From NCBI GenBank assembly GCA_022560695.1, contig JADFSP010000013.1, positions 1-64,000 of the forward strand: DNA of 64,000 bases. The letters are read 5' to 3'. The notes beneath the pieces were generated by a model. The model saw nothing but the letters and a program-made list of their open reading frames with translations, did not search any database and was not told the DNA's origin. This document shows, piece by piece, positions 34,873-44,909 of this stretch; the first letter of the stretch is position 1; the number at the start of each line of letters is the position of its first letter. Source of the stretch: Pseudomonadota bacterium (GTDB lineage Bacteria; Pseudomonadota; Gammaproteobacteria; Steroidobacterales; Woeseiaceae). The position numbers and the translations under genes are program-made.

Positions 34873-36243
34873 TCAAGACTGGTGGTGACTTTCAGAATGT
34901 CGGGCGACAAGCCCCGCACTCTGTGACTGCAGAATATTGATGATTTTGCGGCTTTGCCCGCTGACGACCGTGTGCAGCAATACCATCGGAATCGCCACAA
35001 CGAGGCCAAGGACCGTCGTCATGAGCGCCTGCGAGATACCGCCCGCCATCATTTTCGGATCGCCGGCGCCGTACAGTGTGATGACCTGGAAGGTCTTGAT
35101 CATGCCGGTTACGGTTCCGAGCAGGCCCATCAGCGGCGCCACGACGGAAATCACCTTGATAAAGAGCAGCCCTTTTGTCAGCCCCGGCATCTCTTTGAGG
35201 GCCGCCTCGCTGAGCTTGAGTTCGATCGTCTCCGTATCGGCATTCCTGTTGCTCTCATAGGCCGCCAGAACGCGGCCAAGCGGATTGTCGGTGCTGGCCG
35301 TGTCGCGCTTGAGTTGCGCAGCAACCTTGCGGCTGTCGGTTGACAGTCCAAAGAACCGCCAGATCGCAATCATCAGCCCGATAAAGCCCAGGGCGATGAT
35401 GCAATAACCGACGATACCGGCTTGGTTAATACGGTCTTTGACTGTTGGCGATTCGACGAGCAGAGCCAGGATTTGGCCGCGAGTCACGTCGAGGCCGAAT
35501 TTGACCGTTCCCGATGACTCATCGATCATGTCGCCGGCCGAATTGGTGTAGCGGCCCTGCTCGGGCTGACGCTGCAGCTCGCTGATGCGCCCGGTATCCG
35601 ATGAGAATAGCAGATAGCCGTCTTCGAACACGATATTGAACACACCGACACGGACCACTTCCATCTGTGTCTCTTCGCCATCCGCTCTCGTTATCGTCGT
35701 ATTGAACCTGACAATCTTGCCGGATTCGACGATTTCCCGTTGCAATTCGAACCACAGCCGCTCGATATCCTCGATCGATGCCAGCGTATTCGCGCCCGCC
35801 ATCTTGGTGCCGAGTTCGACCAGGAAGTCGTTGCGGTTAGGGTAGTGGATACTCGTCAACGAGTTGTTGAATCGCCCCTGCGTGTCTCCGGATACCGTTT
35901 GCAAAACGCCGAACAGCTCCTTCAATGCACCGAGGCGCTCGTCGAGTGCCGTACGCGCGGCGACGATTTGTGCCTGGTTTTCCTCGAACAACTGCTCGAG
36001 ACGTGCGCTCTCGTTCTCCTGGCGCTTGCGTTCGGCTTTTGCCCGGTTCAGCAACGTCTGTTGCTCGCCGCGCTGGCTCGCGAAATTCGCTTCGCGTTTC
36101 TTGGCTTCCTGTGACTCGCGCGCCCGCCCCTGCTCGATCAGGCGCAGCAGTTGTCCCATGCTTGACGCGTCCTCTTGCGCATTGGCCGTGCTGAATCCGA
36201 TGCTCAGAATTCCGGCGGCTACTATGATGATTATGCGTTTCAT
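34873..36243 (-). CDS. TtpC-like MotA/TolQ/ExbB proton channel protein with long periplasmic N-terminus
   Basis: 456 residues. Signal peptide (IIIIVAAGILSIGFSTANAQ), then a coiled-coil rich periplasmic region of about 250 residues (EQQTLLNRAKAERKRQENE). Next is a membrane helix (IVGYCIIALGFIGLMIAIWRF) and a C-terminal ExbB-type domain with VVAPLMGLLGTVTGMIKTFQ and TTVLGLVVAIPMVLLHTVV. This is the plan of TtpC, the fourth protein needed by Vibrio TonB2 systems. Starts directly at the stop of the DUF3450 gene (TAAATG). Confidence 0.9.
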   Translation of the reverse strand: MKRIIIIVAAGILSIGFSTANAQEDASSMGQLLRLIEQGRARESQEAKKREANFASQRGEQQTLLNRAKAERKRQENESARLEQLFEENQAQIVAARTALDERLGALKELFGVLQTVSGDTQGRFNNSLTSIHYPNRNDFLVELGTKMAGANTLASIEDIERLWFELQREIVESGKIVRFNTTITRADGEETQMEVVRVGVFNIVFEDGYLLFSSDTGRISELQRQPEQGRYTNSAGDMIDESSGTVKFGLDVTRGQILALLVESPTVKDRINQAGIVGYCIIALGFIGLMIAIWRFFGLSTDSRKVAAQLKRDTASTDNPLGRVLAAYESNRNADTETIELKLSEAALKEMPGLTKGLLFIKVISVVAPLMGLLGTVTGMIKTFQVITLYGAGDPKMMAGGISQALMTTVLGLVVAIPMVLLHTVVSGQSRKIINILQSQSAGLVARHSESHHQS

Positions 36244-37062
36244 TTATGAGCCCTCCGTCGATGCTGCGGATTCCGGCGCGTTCAGCGGTTTGGCTGCCTG
36301 CACAGGAACGATGATGAGTTCCGGTGCGATCAGCTGCTTGGCCATGCGCAGCCCCTTGCGAATTTCATTACGCGCCGAGTCATCTATGACCCAACCGCGA
36401 GACTCGTGATCCCAACGACCTGTGATGTGCGTGTCGTCAGACTGAAAATACAGGCCGATGCGGCCGATGCGCAGAATGTTATAGTCACGCGACGCGCCAT
36501 CCTCGAGTGTCAGAGTTTGCTTGTACGTTTCCGACGAGGAGCCGTAATCGTTTTCGATCTGGAACGCCTCCATCACCTTGCGGAATTTCTCCGCGACACT
36601 GACGTCGGGACGCTCCATCATCGCTTTGAGCTTGTCGATGCGCATGGTGCGCTCATCCATCAGGAACGGCACATCCATTTTCACGGACTGCTCCAGGCCG
36701 TCGATCATGCGCTCCATGAGCGGAAAGATCTGCCGGTTGATCACGTCAACCTGTTCCATGGACAACGCGATGTCTTCAAGTACCGCGCCCTGACCATCAG
36801 TCTGCGCCACCATAAGGCGGTTGTAGACGCGTAAGCCATCGATTTCCTTGTTGATTGCCCGGTACTGGTCTTCCAGCGAACGGGTGCGCTCAACAATCTT
36901 ATTGATACGCTCCTGTGACTGCTGAGCCAGAGTTAACCGTCGTTGCTCGGCCTGCAAGACCTGATCGACAGACTGGGCGAAGACGCTGCCGGATGCCGTG
37001 AGAACCATTGCCGCAAAGATCGCGACTGTCCCGCGCCGACTGCTGCTTATGCACCGTTTCAT
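36244..37062 (-). CDS. DUF3450 family periplasmic protein, first gene of the TonB2 operon
   Basis: 272 residues from the ATG at 37062, which has GGAGCG 5 bases upstream; in-frame ATGs further up have no ribosome site. Signal peptide TVAIFAAMVLTASGSVFAQ. The mature protein is a long helical coiled coil (QAEQRRLTLAQQSQERINKI, LEDQYRAINKEIDGLRVYN), then a C-terminal domain with RIGRIGLYFQSDD and WDHESRGWVIDD. This is the DUF3450 pattern, nearly always found beside TtpC/ExbB/ExbD/TonB2. Function unknown. Confidence 0.9.
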   Translation of the reverse strand: MKRCISSSRRGTVAIFAAMVLTASGSVFAQSVDQVLQAEQRRLTLAQQSQERINKIVERTRSLEDQYRAINKEIDGLRVYNRLMVAQTDGQGAVLEDIALSMEQVDVINRQIFPLMERMIDGLEQSVKMDVPFLMDERTMRIDKLKAMMERPDVSVAEKFRKVMEAFQIENDYGSSSETYKQTLTLEDGASRDYNILRIGRIGLYFQSDDTHITGRWDHESRGWVIDDSARNEIRKGLRMAKQLIAPELIIVPVQAAKPLNAPESAASTEGS

Positions 37063-37817
37063 GGACGCTCCTTCAAAAGATCGAGTTTTTGTTGATAATT
37101 CCGGAGAGGAAAACAACGTATACGTCGCATGCATGCACAAGTGAATTGCATTAGGCACTGAAAGTGCTCCTGCATGCGCACGCGACCCTCTCCACCTTCG
37201 CCGCGGCGATGAATATTAGGACCCTGATTTCTCTCTCTAGTGTTAGGCCGCCCGGTACTTCGTTGCACCGGTTTCCCCGCCTGTTATCCCATTATTTATT
37301 GATAGGTCCAGATCCGTTCAAAACCAAGAATAACACATGCTTCGCATATCGCCAGCCCGTCAGCAACATAACATTCAGCCCGCAAAAGAGAGTCCGAGGT
37401 CGCATTTCCAGCCGTTCCGGACAGATAATCCGTATCGGCAGAGACGTTTCGCATTGGGACTCGCGACGCGGATGCGACCTTGCCCGCTCGTATGTCACAC
37501 CGACTCCGCTCGGACGAACTGGTAGCCCGGGCTTCGAGCGCAACCTCGATCCGGCGCATGAGCCCGTGCGCTGAGCGCCGCAAGAAACGTCTGATTGCGC
37601 CCGGCGAAATGCATGGCTGTGGCCATCGGCGATTCACGATTCACCTATAAACCTTAGTTTTTTCAGCAGATTACAGAATATCATTAAAGTAATTTCTGAC
37701 CTCGGCAGAATCTCGCCGCAGGGCCAGGAGATCGTCTCTCGATAATCCGGAGCGCGGAGCTTTTAATATCACAAGTAACTGATATTTCGAAAGTTGACAT
37801 CGACCAGGCGTTGCAAC
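37063..37817. other. 755-bp gap between the TonB2 operon and the ilvC leader; no gene recognised
   Basis: More AT-rich than the flanking genes. It must hold the TonB2 promoter and the start of the ilv-leu transcript. I see a small hairpin GCACT/AGTGC at 37155-37167 and a weak minus-strand promoter-like pair near 37110-37145, but no convincing Fur box. Short open frames on both strands here (60-136 codons) have no ribosome site, no domain pattern and atypical composition, so I do not call them genes. A TTGACA lies at 37794-37799. Confidence 0.6.
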
Positions 37818-37931
37818 ATGATGCGCCGCATGGACTTCGTGCGCACACAGAAGACACTGCCGGCTGCATTTTCGTGTGGCCGGGGGCTTCTGCTGCTCGG
37901 TCTCCTTCCCGGAGGGAGGCACAGCGGGTAG
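37818..37931 (+). CDS. leuL: Leucine-rich leader peptide of the ilvC-leuACDB operon
   Basis: A 37-codon frame starting ATGATG and ending TAG, containing the codons CTT CTG CTG CTC GGT CTC CTT (37887-37907), i.e. LLLLGLL. Six leucine codons in seven, shortly before an intrinsic terminator and the leucine biosynthesis genes, is the hallmark of a leader peptide whose translation senses charged tRNA-Leu. The ribosome site is weak (AGG 9 bases upstream). An alternative start is the ATG at 37830; the TTGACA at 37794 with CATGAT 17 bp later would then make it nearly leaderless. Too short to be found by usual gene callers. Confidence 0.78.
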   Translation: MMRRMDFVRTQKTLPAAFSCGRGLLLLGLLPGGRHSG

Positions 37932-37959
37932 CACGCATCCAGTTTTGAGCAATCGCAGG

Positions 37960-37993
37960 CCCCGCATCCAAATCGGATCGTGGGGTTTTTTTT
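37960..37993 (+). terminator. Attenuator terminator of the ilv-leu operon
   Basis: CCCCGCATCC pairs with GGATCGTGGGG (10 pairs, one G-U, one bulged C) around a 5-base loop, followed by eight T residues. It lies 28 bp beyond the leader-peptide stop and 58 bp before the ilvC ATG, on the same strand, so it would stop transcription before the operon unless disrupted. Upstream GCGGG (37924-37928) can pair with CCCGC of its left arm, and GCACGCATCC (37931-37940) can compete for its right arm: candidate antiterminator pairings, not modelled. Confidence 0.85.
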
Positions 37994-38051
37994 GACATTA
38001 TCGGTTCGCAATGACCGACCTTGACAAGGACGCAGGCAGGAGAACGAGACC

Positions 38052-39038
38052 ATGCAGATGTATTCGGAAGCAGACGTTGATACGTCCTGCCTGAACGACC
38101 GGCAGGTCACCGTTCTGGGCTACGGCAGCCAGGGACGCGCACACGCATTGAATCTCAAGGACAGCGGCTTCAACGTCGTGGTCGGTCTGCGCTCCAGCGG
38201 TGCGAGTTGGGCGAAAGCCGAGGCCGATGGCCTGACCGTCAAGGAACCGGTCGATGCCGTTAAGGGCGCAGCGATCATTGCATTCCTGACGCCCGACATG
38301 GTGCAGCCGGAACTCTATGACTCAGTATTAAAGGAAATCGGTGACGGCGCCACACTGCTTTTCGCGCACGGCTTCGCGATTCATTTCAAACAGATTGAAC
38401 CGCGGTCCGATCTGAACGTTGTACTCATCGCGCCCAAAGGCCCGGGCGACCTGGTCCGTCGCCAATACAAAGAAGGTCACGGCGTGCCGTGTCTCGTTGC
38501 CGTGCATCAGGATGCGGCTGGCGACGCGCTGAAACTGGCACTCGCGTATTCCGCCGGTATCGGCGGTGCCCGCGCCGGCGTGATCGAAACGACGTTTGCC
38601 GAGGAAACGGAAACCGATCTGTTCGGCGAACAAGCCGTACTTTGCGGCGGTGCGACGGAATTGATCGTCGCCGGATTTGAAATCCTGGTCAAGGCGGGAT
38701 ACCAGCCCGAGGTTGCCTATTTCGAGGTCATGCACGAGCTCAAGCTCATTGTCGACCTGCTGCACGAGGGCGGCCTCAGGAAAATGCACGAATATATCAG
38801 TGACACTGCCGCATACGGCGATCTCGTAAGCGGTCCACGCGTTGTCGATGCGCATGTCCGCGAGCAAATGCAGTTGATCCTCGACGAAATTCAGGACGGC
38901 ACGTTCGCGCGCAAATGGATCGCCGAGAGCAAGGCCGGCATGCCGGAATTCCGGCGCATGATGAATGCCGACCTCGAACATCCGATTGAGAAAGTCGGGG
39001 CGAAATTGCGCAGCCGGATGGACTGGCTGGAGGGTTGA
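38052..39038 (+). CDS. ilvC: Ketol-acid reductoisomerase (class I)
   Basis: Second common step of valine and isoleucine synthesis. 328 residues, the short class I form. The NADPH loop is [19 protein letters not shown]; the metal and substrate residues lie in [46 protein letters not shown] and ISDTAAYGD. Ribosome site GGCAGGAG is 9 bases before the ATG. First structural gene after the attenuator; the usual partners ilvBN/ilvIH are not in the window, but ilvD lies 11 kb downstream. Confidence 0.97.
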   Translation: MQMYSEADVDTSCLNDRQVTVLGYGSQGRAHALNLKDSGFNVVVGLRSSGASWAKAEADGLTVKEPVDAVKGAAIIAFLTPDMVQPELYDSVLKEIGDGATLLFAHGFAIHFKQIEPRSDLNVVLIAPKGPGDLVRRQYKEGHGVPCLVAVHQDAAGDALKLALAYSAGIGGARAGVIETTFAEETETDLFGEQAVLCGGATELIVAGFEILVKAGYQPEVAYFEVMHELKLIVDLLHEGGLRKMHEYISDTAAYGDLVSGPRVVDAHVREQMQLILDEIQDGTFARKWIAESKAGMPEFRRMMNADLEHPIEKVGAKLRSRMDWLEG

Positions 39039-39112
39039 GTCCGCAGTAACTGCGGCGCAGCAAGAATTTCAGGCGGCGCACAACGCCGGTAATCGAGCAC
39101 AGGAGACTGAAG

Positions 39113-40681
39113 ATGTCTGGCAATCGAATACGCATTTTCGATACGACCTTACGGGATGGCGAGCAGGCCCCGGGTTGCAGCATGACACCCAGGGAGAAAT
39201 TGCGGATTGCGAAGGCGCTCGCCGAGCTCAACGTTGACGTCATCGAAGCCGGGTTTCCTGCCGCGTCGCCTGGCGACTTCGAGTCTGTCAAAGCTATCGC
39301 CGATGAGGACTTCGGTCCGGTCATTTGTGGACTTGCACGCTGCAATCCGGAGGATATCGAGAAAGTCCATGCGGCCGTGAAAGGCGCGAAACGACATCGA
39401 ATCCACGTATTTGTCGCGACCAGCCAGATTCATCGCGAGTACAAATTGAAGATGGCCAAGGAAGAGATCATCAAAAGCGCTGTCGGTGCCGTGACAATGG
39501 CCCGAGAGCTGTGCGACGACGTCGAATTTTCACCGGAAGACGCATCGCGAACCGAACATTCGTACCTGGCCGAAGTCGTCAGCGCCGCCATCGAAGCCGG
39601 GGCGACGACCGTCAACATACCGGACACCGTGGGCTACACCGTGCCCGCTGAATTTGACCGGCTGTTTCGTTACCTGATAGAGCACGTGGGCGGCATCAAC
39701 GACATTACGTTGAGCGTGCATTGCCATGACGATCTGGGGATGGCCGTCGCCAACAGCCTTGCCGCCGTGCACGCGGGTGCGCGCCAGGTCGAGTGCACGA
39801 TCAATGGTATCGGCGAAAGAGCCGGCAACTGCAGCCTCGAAGAAATCGTGATGGCGCTGAAGACGCGATCGGAATTTTTTGGGCTGCACACGGATATAGA
39901 AACTACGCGCCTCTATCCCACATCCAGGCTGGTATCGAGTGTCACGGGCATGCATGTGCCGCGCAACAAGGCGATTGTCGGCGAAAATGCTTTCGCCCAT
40001 GAAGCCGGGATTCACCAGCACGGCATGCTGCAGCACAGCTCAACCTACGAAATCATGCGGCCCCAGGATGTCGGCATCAGCCGGTCGAGTCTTGTGCTCG
40101 GCAAGCATAGCGGTCGACACGCGTTTCGTGATCGCGTCCGTGAGCTGGGATTCGACCTCGATGAATTTGAAATCAACCGGGCGTTTCAGGAATTCAAGAA
40201 GCTCGCAGATAAGAAGAAGGACCTGTACGACGGTGACATTGAAGCCATCATCATGCACGTTGACAGCTCGTCACCGGGGCCATGGGTGATGAAATCGCTC
40301 GAGGTGCATAGCAGCACGGAGCATAAGGCGCGCGCCAAAGTGGTGCTGGTGGGAGAAAACGGCGAGCACGTCGAAGAGCGTGCCGAAGGTGACGGACCGA
40401 TTGCCGCATCTTTTCAGGCACTCGAGCGTGTAACGGGCGTTGATCTCACGCTAAAGAAATTCGAGGTGCGCAGCGCATCCATGGGCGGTGATGCGCAAGG
40501 TGAGGTAACCGTTACTGTAGAGCACAATGGCGTAAGCTATCGTGGCCACGGCACCAGCGTTGATACCGTTGAGGCGGGTAGCCGTGCATACCTTGAAGTA
40601 ATCAACCGCGTGTTGCGCCGGCAACAGCGCGGTGAAATTGCAGCTGCTGATTCCGCCGCTGCAACCAGGGCGACGATCTGA
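39113..40681 (+). CDS. leuA: 2-isopropylmalate synthase
   Basis: Condenses 2-ketoisovalerate and acetyl-CoA, the committed step to leucine. 522 residues. The DRE-TIM barrel begins RIFDTTLRDGEQAPGCSM (metal-binding Arg-Asp); further motifs are LSVHCHDDLGMAVANSL, GIGERAGNCSLEEIVMAL and FAHEAGIHQHGML. The C-terminal regulatory domain that binds leucine for feedback inhibition is present (VTVEHNGVSYRGHGTSVDTVEA). AGGAG lies 8 bases before the ATG. Confidence 0.98.
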   Translation: MSGNRIRIFDTTLRDGEQAPGCSMTPREKLRIAKALAELNVDVIEAGFPAASPGDFESVKAIADEDFGPVICGLARCNPEDIEKVHAAVKGAKRHRIHVFVATSQIHREYKLKMAKEEIIKSAVGAVTMARELCDDVEFSPEDASRTEHSYLAEVVSAAIEAGATTVNIPDTVGYTVPAEFDRLFRYLIEHVGGINDITLSVHCHDDLGMAVANSLAAVHAGARQVECTINGIGERAGNCSLEEIVMALKTRSEFFGLHTDIETTRLYPTSRLVSSVTGMHVPRNKAIVGENAFAHEAGIHQHGMLQHSSTYEIMRPQDVGISRSSLVLGKHSGRHAFRDRVRELGFDLDEFEINRAFQEFKKLADKKKDLYDGDIEAIIMHVDSSSPGPWVMKSLEVHSSTEHKARAKVVLVGENGEHVEERAEGDGPIAASFQALERVTGVDLTLKKFEVRSASMGGDAQGEVTVTVEHNGVSYRGHGTSVDTVEAGSRAYLEVINRVLRRQQRGEIAAADSAAATRATI

Positions 40682-40759
40682 GCGGCGACGTATTCGGTCA
40701 GGCACGCACTGCAGCAGCCGTGCGTGTAATGAAGATCTCAGGAGCAAGATAGCGGCACC

Positions 40760-42163
40760 GTGAATGCAGCAAAGACATTGTTCGAGAAGGTCTGGGAAGA
40801 GCACGTCGTCGTCGCCGAGATGCCTGAAACCCCTGCCATCATTTACATCGACTTGCACCTTATTCACGAGGTGACGACGCCACAGGCTTTCGCCCTATTG
40901 AAACGAAAGGGTCTGCAGGTGCGCCGGCCCGACCTGACGCTGGCAACCATGGATCACTCCACGCCGACCACCCCCGTGTCGAGCTTCAAGGACTTGGCCG
41001 TTGTTGGCGAGAGCGCGGCGAATCAGATCATGCGCATGCAGGAAAACTGCAGCGCGTTCGGCATCGAATTGCTCGGTTTCGACAGCGAGCACCGCGGTAT
41101 CGTGCATATCATCGGACCCGAACTTGGTGCAACCCAGCCCGGCAAGACGATTGTTTGTGGCGACAGTCATACCAGCACTCACGGCGCTTTCGGCGCCCTC
41201 GCCTTCGGCATTGGAACGACCGAGGTTGGTCACGTACTGGCAACACAGAGTCTGCTGCAGCGCAAGCCAAAGACGCTGGCGATCAATGTTGATGGCCGCA
41301 TGCCGTTGGGAATTACAGCGAAAGACCTGATTCTGGCAATTATCGGGGAGATCGGAATCGATGGCGGCATGGGACACGTCATCGAATACCGCGGTAGTGC
41401 CGTTTCGAATCTCGATATGGATGCGCGCATGACGGTCTGTAACATGTCGATCGAAGCGGGTGCCCGCGCCGGCATGATTGCGCCAGACGACACGACCTTC
41501 GAGTACCTTGAAGGACGCCCGATGGCGCCGCGAGGCGAGCGGTGGGATGCCGCGATAGTTCGCTGGCGACAACTTAGTACGGATGACGGTGCGCGCTTCG
41601 ACAAGTCCATCGAATTTTCAGCGGATGCGCTGCAGCCGATGGTCACATTTGGCACCAATCCGGGCATGGTCGTCAGCATCAATGATCCGGTGCCGGACTA
41701 CAGCCATGATCCGAGCTTCCGGAAAGCCATCGAGTACATGCGGGTTACGCCAGGCAGGCCACTCACGGAGATGCCCGTCGACGTTGTCTTTATCGGCAGC
41801 TGCACGAATTCACGGCTTAGCGACCTGCAGCAGGCTGCAGAAGTCCTGCGCGGCCGCAAAATCGCGAAGGGCGTCGAGATGCTGGTTGTGCCGGGCTCGC
41901 AGCAAGTGAAGAAAGCGGCTGAGGCGCTGGGTCTCGATCGGGTATTTGTCGAAGCCGGTGCGCAATGGCGTGAATCGGGCTGTTCGATGTGCTTGGGGAT
42001 GAACGGCGACACCGTCGGCAACGGACAACTCTGCGTGAGCACCAGCAACCGCAATTTCGAGGGCCGCCAGGGAATTGGTGCACGCACGGTGCTTGCCAGT
42101 CCGAGTACCGCTGCTGCATCGGCCGTTCGCGGCCGCGTTGCCGATCCACGTGACTACCTGTGA
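40760..42163 (+). CDS. leuC: 3-isopropylmalate dehydratase large subunit
   Basis: Isomerises 2- to 3-isopropylmalate with LeuD. 467 residues starting at GTG ([17 protein letters not shown] aligns with known LeuC starts). Aconitase-type motifs: [19 protein letters not shown], and the three [4Fe-4S] cysteines in IGSCTNSR and [10 protein letters not shown]. leuD follows at once. The usual GGAG is about 15 bases from the GTG, a little far. Confidence 0.97.
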   Translation: MNAAKTLFEKVWEEHVVVAEMPETPAIIYIDLHLIHEVTTPQAFALLKRKGLQVRRPDLTLATMDHSTPTTPVSSFKDLAVVGESAANQIMRMQENCSAFGIELLGFDSEHRGIVHIIGPELGATQPGKTIVCGDSHTSTHGAFGALAFGIGTTEVGHVLATQSLLQRKPKTLAINVDGRMPLGITAKDLILAIIGEIGIDGGMGHVIEYRGSAVSNLDMDARMTVCNMSIEAGARAGMIAPDDTTFEYLEGRPMAPRGERWDAAIVRWRQLSTDDGARFDKSIEFSADALQPMVTFGTNPGMVVSINDPVPDYSHDPSFRKAIEYMRVTPGRPLTEMPVDVVFIGSCTNSRLSDLQQAAEVLRGRKIAKGVEMLVVPGSQQVKKAAEALGLDRVFVEAGAQWRESGCSMCLGMNGDTVGNGQLCVSTSNRNFEGRQGIGARTVLASPSTAAASAVRGRVADPRDYL

Positions 42164-42176
42164 GGAAATGTCGCGC

Positions 42177-42761
42177 ATGCAAGCCGTAGAAAGAATCGAG
42201 TCACGGACGGTCGTTTTGCCGACCAACGATATCGACACCGACCAAATCATTCCGGCACGTTTTCTGACGACAACGTCCCGTGAGGGCCTGGGCGCAGGGT
42301 TATTCCACGATCTGCGATTCGACAGCGATGGCGCCGAGAATCCTGATTTCATTTTGAACAAGGCCGAAGCCAAGGGATGCACGATACTCGTTGGCGGCAA
42401 TAATTTCGGTTGTGGCTCATCGCGCGAGCATGCACCCTGGGCACTGCTCGATTGCGGGTTTCGCGTCGTGATATCGACAAAGATCGCCGATATCTTTCGC
42501 AATAATTCGCTGAAAAACGGTTTGCTGCCGATCGTCATCGATCAGGCGACGCACGCCTGGCTGCTCGAGCATCCCGGCGCCGACGTCATCATAGACGTGG
42601 TGCGATCGACGCTCGAACTGCCCAATGGCCGTGTCGTGAGTTATCCGATCGACGACTTCGCCCGCCACTGCATCGTCGAAGGTATCGACGAGTTCGACTT
42701 CCTGCAACGGCATATCGACGCAATCAGGCAGTTCGAGGAGACGCGGCCCTGGACGCCCTGA
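42177..42761 (+). CDS. leuD: 3-isopropylmalate dehydratase small subunit
   Basis: Swivel subunit of isopropylmalate isomerase. Start chosen at [15 protein letters not shown] (42177) because GAGGA, which overlaps the leuC stop, is about 10 bases upstream; the ATG at 42168 would be too close to it. Motifs [34 protein letters not shown] and [15 protein letters not shown] are complete. 194 residues. Confidence 0.96.
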   Translation: MQAVERIESRTVVLPTNDIDTDQIIPARFLTTTSREGLGAGLFHDLRFDSDGAENPDFILNKAEAKGCTILVGGNNFGCGSSREHAPWALLDCGFRVVISTKIADIFRNNSLKNGLLPIVIDQATHAWLLEHPGADVIIDVVRSTLELPNGRVVSYPIDDFARHCIVEGIDEFDFLQRHIDAIRQFEETRPWTP

Positions 42762-43810
42762 TCACCGTCTTGCCGGGTGACGGCATCGGACCGGAAGTTG
42801 TCGCCGCGGGCCGCCGGGTTCTGGAACGAGTCGCGCAATCCTACGGACACCGTTTTGTCTGCAATGAGCACCTGATTGGCGGTGCTGCGATCGAAGCGCA
42901 TGGCGACCCGCTGCCACCGGACACAATCGCCAGTTGTCAAGAAAGCGACGCCGTTCTGCTGGGTGCCGTTGGAGGTCCCAGGTGGTCGGATCCGAACGCA
43001 TCCACGCGGCCTGAACAAGGCCTCTTGCGGCTGAGAAAAGTCCTTGGCGTATTCGCGAATCTTCGCCCGGTCAAGGTGCTAGCCGAACTGGTTGACGCAT
43101 CGCCACTGAAGTCCTCGATCCTGTCGGGCGTTGATCTCGTTGTCGTGCGCGAGTTGACCGGCGGCATCTATTTCGGTGAAAAGAGCCGGGATGAGACGTC
43201 GGCCAGCGATGTGTGCACCTATCACACGCACGAGATAGAACGCATCGTGCGCGTCGCCGCATTGCTTGCCACTCAGCGCCGCGGCAAGCTGTGTTCGGTC
43301 GACAAGGCAAACGTTCTGGAAACGTCGCGACTGTGGCGTGACGTCACGAACAGGCTCGTCGCAAGCGAATTTCCGGAGATTGATCTGGAGACCCTGCTCG
43401 TCGATGCCGCGGCCATGCATCTGTTGAGCCGGCCCGCCGAGTTCGATGTCATCGTCACCGAAAACATGTTCGGCGACATTCTGACGGACGAAGCATCGAT
43501 GCTCACCGGATCACTTGGCATGTTGCCTTCGGCCTCCCTGGGTGACACACAGCGAGGGTTGTACGAGCCGATACACGGCTCCGCGCCCGATATTGCTGGG
43601 AAGGGCATCGCCAATCCATGCGGGACGATTGCGAGCGTTGCAATGTTGTTGAGACATAGCCTGGCGCTCGAGGAAGAGGCCAGTTCTGTGGAGGCGGCCA
43701 TGACGAAAGTCATTTCTGACGGCGGGCGGACCGCCGATATTGCCACTGGCAATAATAAGGTGTTGACGACCGACGAATTCACCGAGTTGCTGATCCAGCA
43801 GCTACCGTAG
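42749..43810 (+). CDS. leuB: 3-isopropylmalate dehydrogenase
   Basis: Oxidises and decarboxylates 3-isopropylmalate. Motifs: [71 protein letters not shown] and [15 protein letters not shown]. No ATG or GTG exists where the protein should begin. The first beta strand needs the ITVLPGDG stretch, so the TTG at 42770 would remove part of it. The CTG at 42749 gives [11 protein letters not shown] with GGAG 8 bases upstream and a 13-bp overlap with leuD; I use it. A CTG at 42758 is the third option. The 3' end overlaps the convergent metX by 32 bp. Confidence 0.93.
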   Translation: MDALITVLPGDGIGPEVVAAGRRVLERVAQSYGHRFVCNEHLIGGAAIEAHGDPLPPDTIASCQESDAVLLGAVGGPRWSDPNASTRPEQGLLRLRKVLGVFANLRPVKVLAELVDASPLKSSILSGVDLVVVRELTGGIYFGEKSRDETSASDVCTYHTHEIERIVRVAALLATQRRGKLCSVDKANVLETSRLWRDVTNRLVASEFPEIDLETLLVDAAAMHLLSRPAEFDVIVTENMFGDILTDEASMLTGSLGMLPSASLGDTQRGLYEPIHGSAPDIAGKGIANPCGTIASVAMLLRHSLALEEEASSVEAAMTKVISDGGRTADIATGNNKVLTTDEFTELLIQQLP

Positions 43811-44894
43811 GCGCCCATCGTACTGGTGCAGCACGCTGAGCCGCGCGAAAATCTTCGATCATGGCGCCGAGTCCTGCCGTCTCAATCAGGAAACCGTCGT
43901 GACCGTGCGCTGATTGCAAGACCTCGTAGCGCGCGTTCGGGAGTTGCCTTGCCAGCGCCGACTGTTCCTGCGGCGGGTACAAGGTATCGCTGCTGACCGA
44001 GACAACAAGCGCGGGCAGCGAGATAGTGCTTAGCACCTCCGCATACTCCCCCCTGCCCCTCGCCAAATCGTGTGTATGCATCGCATGGGTGAGCGTGATG
44101 TAGGTATTGGCGTCGAACCGGCCGTTGATCTTCTCGCCCTGATGGCGCAGGTAAGACTGAACCTGGTAGCTGCCATCGTCACGTCTGTCGCGGCCGAAGC
44201 GCTGTTCGAAACTGTCCCAGCTTCGATAGGTGCAGACTGCCATCATTCGAGCTGCCGCCAGGCCGCGCTCGGGTGGCCGCTCGTCGCTGTAATAACCTTC
44301 TTTGAAATCCGGGTCGGCAGCGATCGCAGCGCGCTGCGCCTCGCTCACGCCAATGCACCATGCGGAATGTCTGCCGCCGACGCCGATCGGCACGATACTG
44401 CCGACGCGCCCGGGATACATCGCGGCCCACTCGAGCGCCTGCATGCCTCCGAGTGATGGCCCGGCAACGATTTCAAGATGGTCGATACCCAGGTCATCGA
44501 GCAGCACGCGCTCGACATTGACCATGTCGCGAACGGATATCTTTGGAAAGTCGGCGCGGTAGCGCTCGGTCGTTCGTGGCTTGTAGCTTACGGGTCCTGT
44601 CGTGCCGTAACAGCTGCCCAGGATATTGGCGCAGACAATGAAGTCGAAGGCCGGATCGAAAACCTTGCCGGAACCGATCATATTTGGCCACCAATCGTCC
44701 GCGTCGGCGGATGCTGTCAATGCATGGCAGATCAGGACAGCACGATTCTCAGCATTTCGGATGTCGCCCCAGGTTCGATAGGCAATGACAAGGTCGGGGA
44801 GCTCGTCACCATTCTCGAGACAGAGTGAAACCGGCACTTTCAGGTACTGTGTTTGTTCTGAAATGTGCGCGCCGAGATGGGCGGGTAAGTTCAT
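43779..44894 (-). CDS. metX: Homoserine O-acyltransferase
   Basis: Alpha/beta-hydrolase fold enzyme that acylates homoserine for methionine synthesis. 371 residues. The nucleophile elbow is [13 protein letters not shown]; other family motifs are [42 protein letters not shown] and the His of [10 protein letters not shown]. In several gammaproteobacteria and Xanthomonadales MetX relatives use succinyl-CoA; the acyl donor cannot be read safely here. Follows metB after 15 bp and thus shares its riboswitch. Confidence 0.93.
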   Translation of the reverse strand: MNLPAHLGAHISEQTQYLKVPVSLCLENGDELPDLVIAYRTWGDIRNAENRAVLICHALTASADADDWWPNMIGSGKVFDPAFDFIVCANILGSCYGTTGPVSYKPRTTERYRADFPKISVRDMVNVERVLLDDLGIDHLEIVAGPSLGGMQALEWAAMYPGRVGSIVPIGVGGRHSAWCIGVSEAQRAAIAADPDFKEGYYSDERPPERGLAAARMMAVCTYRSWDSFEQRFGRDRRDDGSYQVQSYLRHQGEKINGRFDANTYITLTHAMHTHDLARGRGEYAEVLSTISLPALVVSVSSDTLYPPQEQSALARQLPNARYEVLQSAHGHDGFLIETAGLGAMIEDFRAAQRAAPVRWAPTVAAGSATR

Positions 44895-44909
44895 CGTGGC
44901 ACACCGCGC

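Noticed and set aside
37080-37120. Fur box upstream of the TonB2 operon
   Set aside because: Only a GATAATT half-site is present; the rest of the 19-bp palindrome does not match.
37164-37574. 136-codon plus-strand frame in the gap before ilvC
   Set aside because: No ribosome site, no hydrophobic or domain pattern and overlapping frames on the other strand of equal quality.
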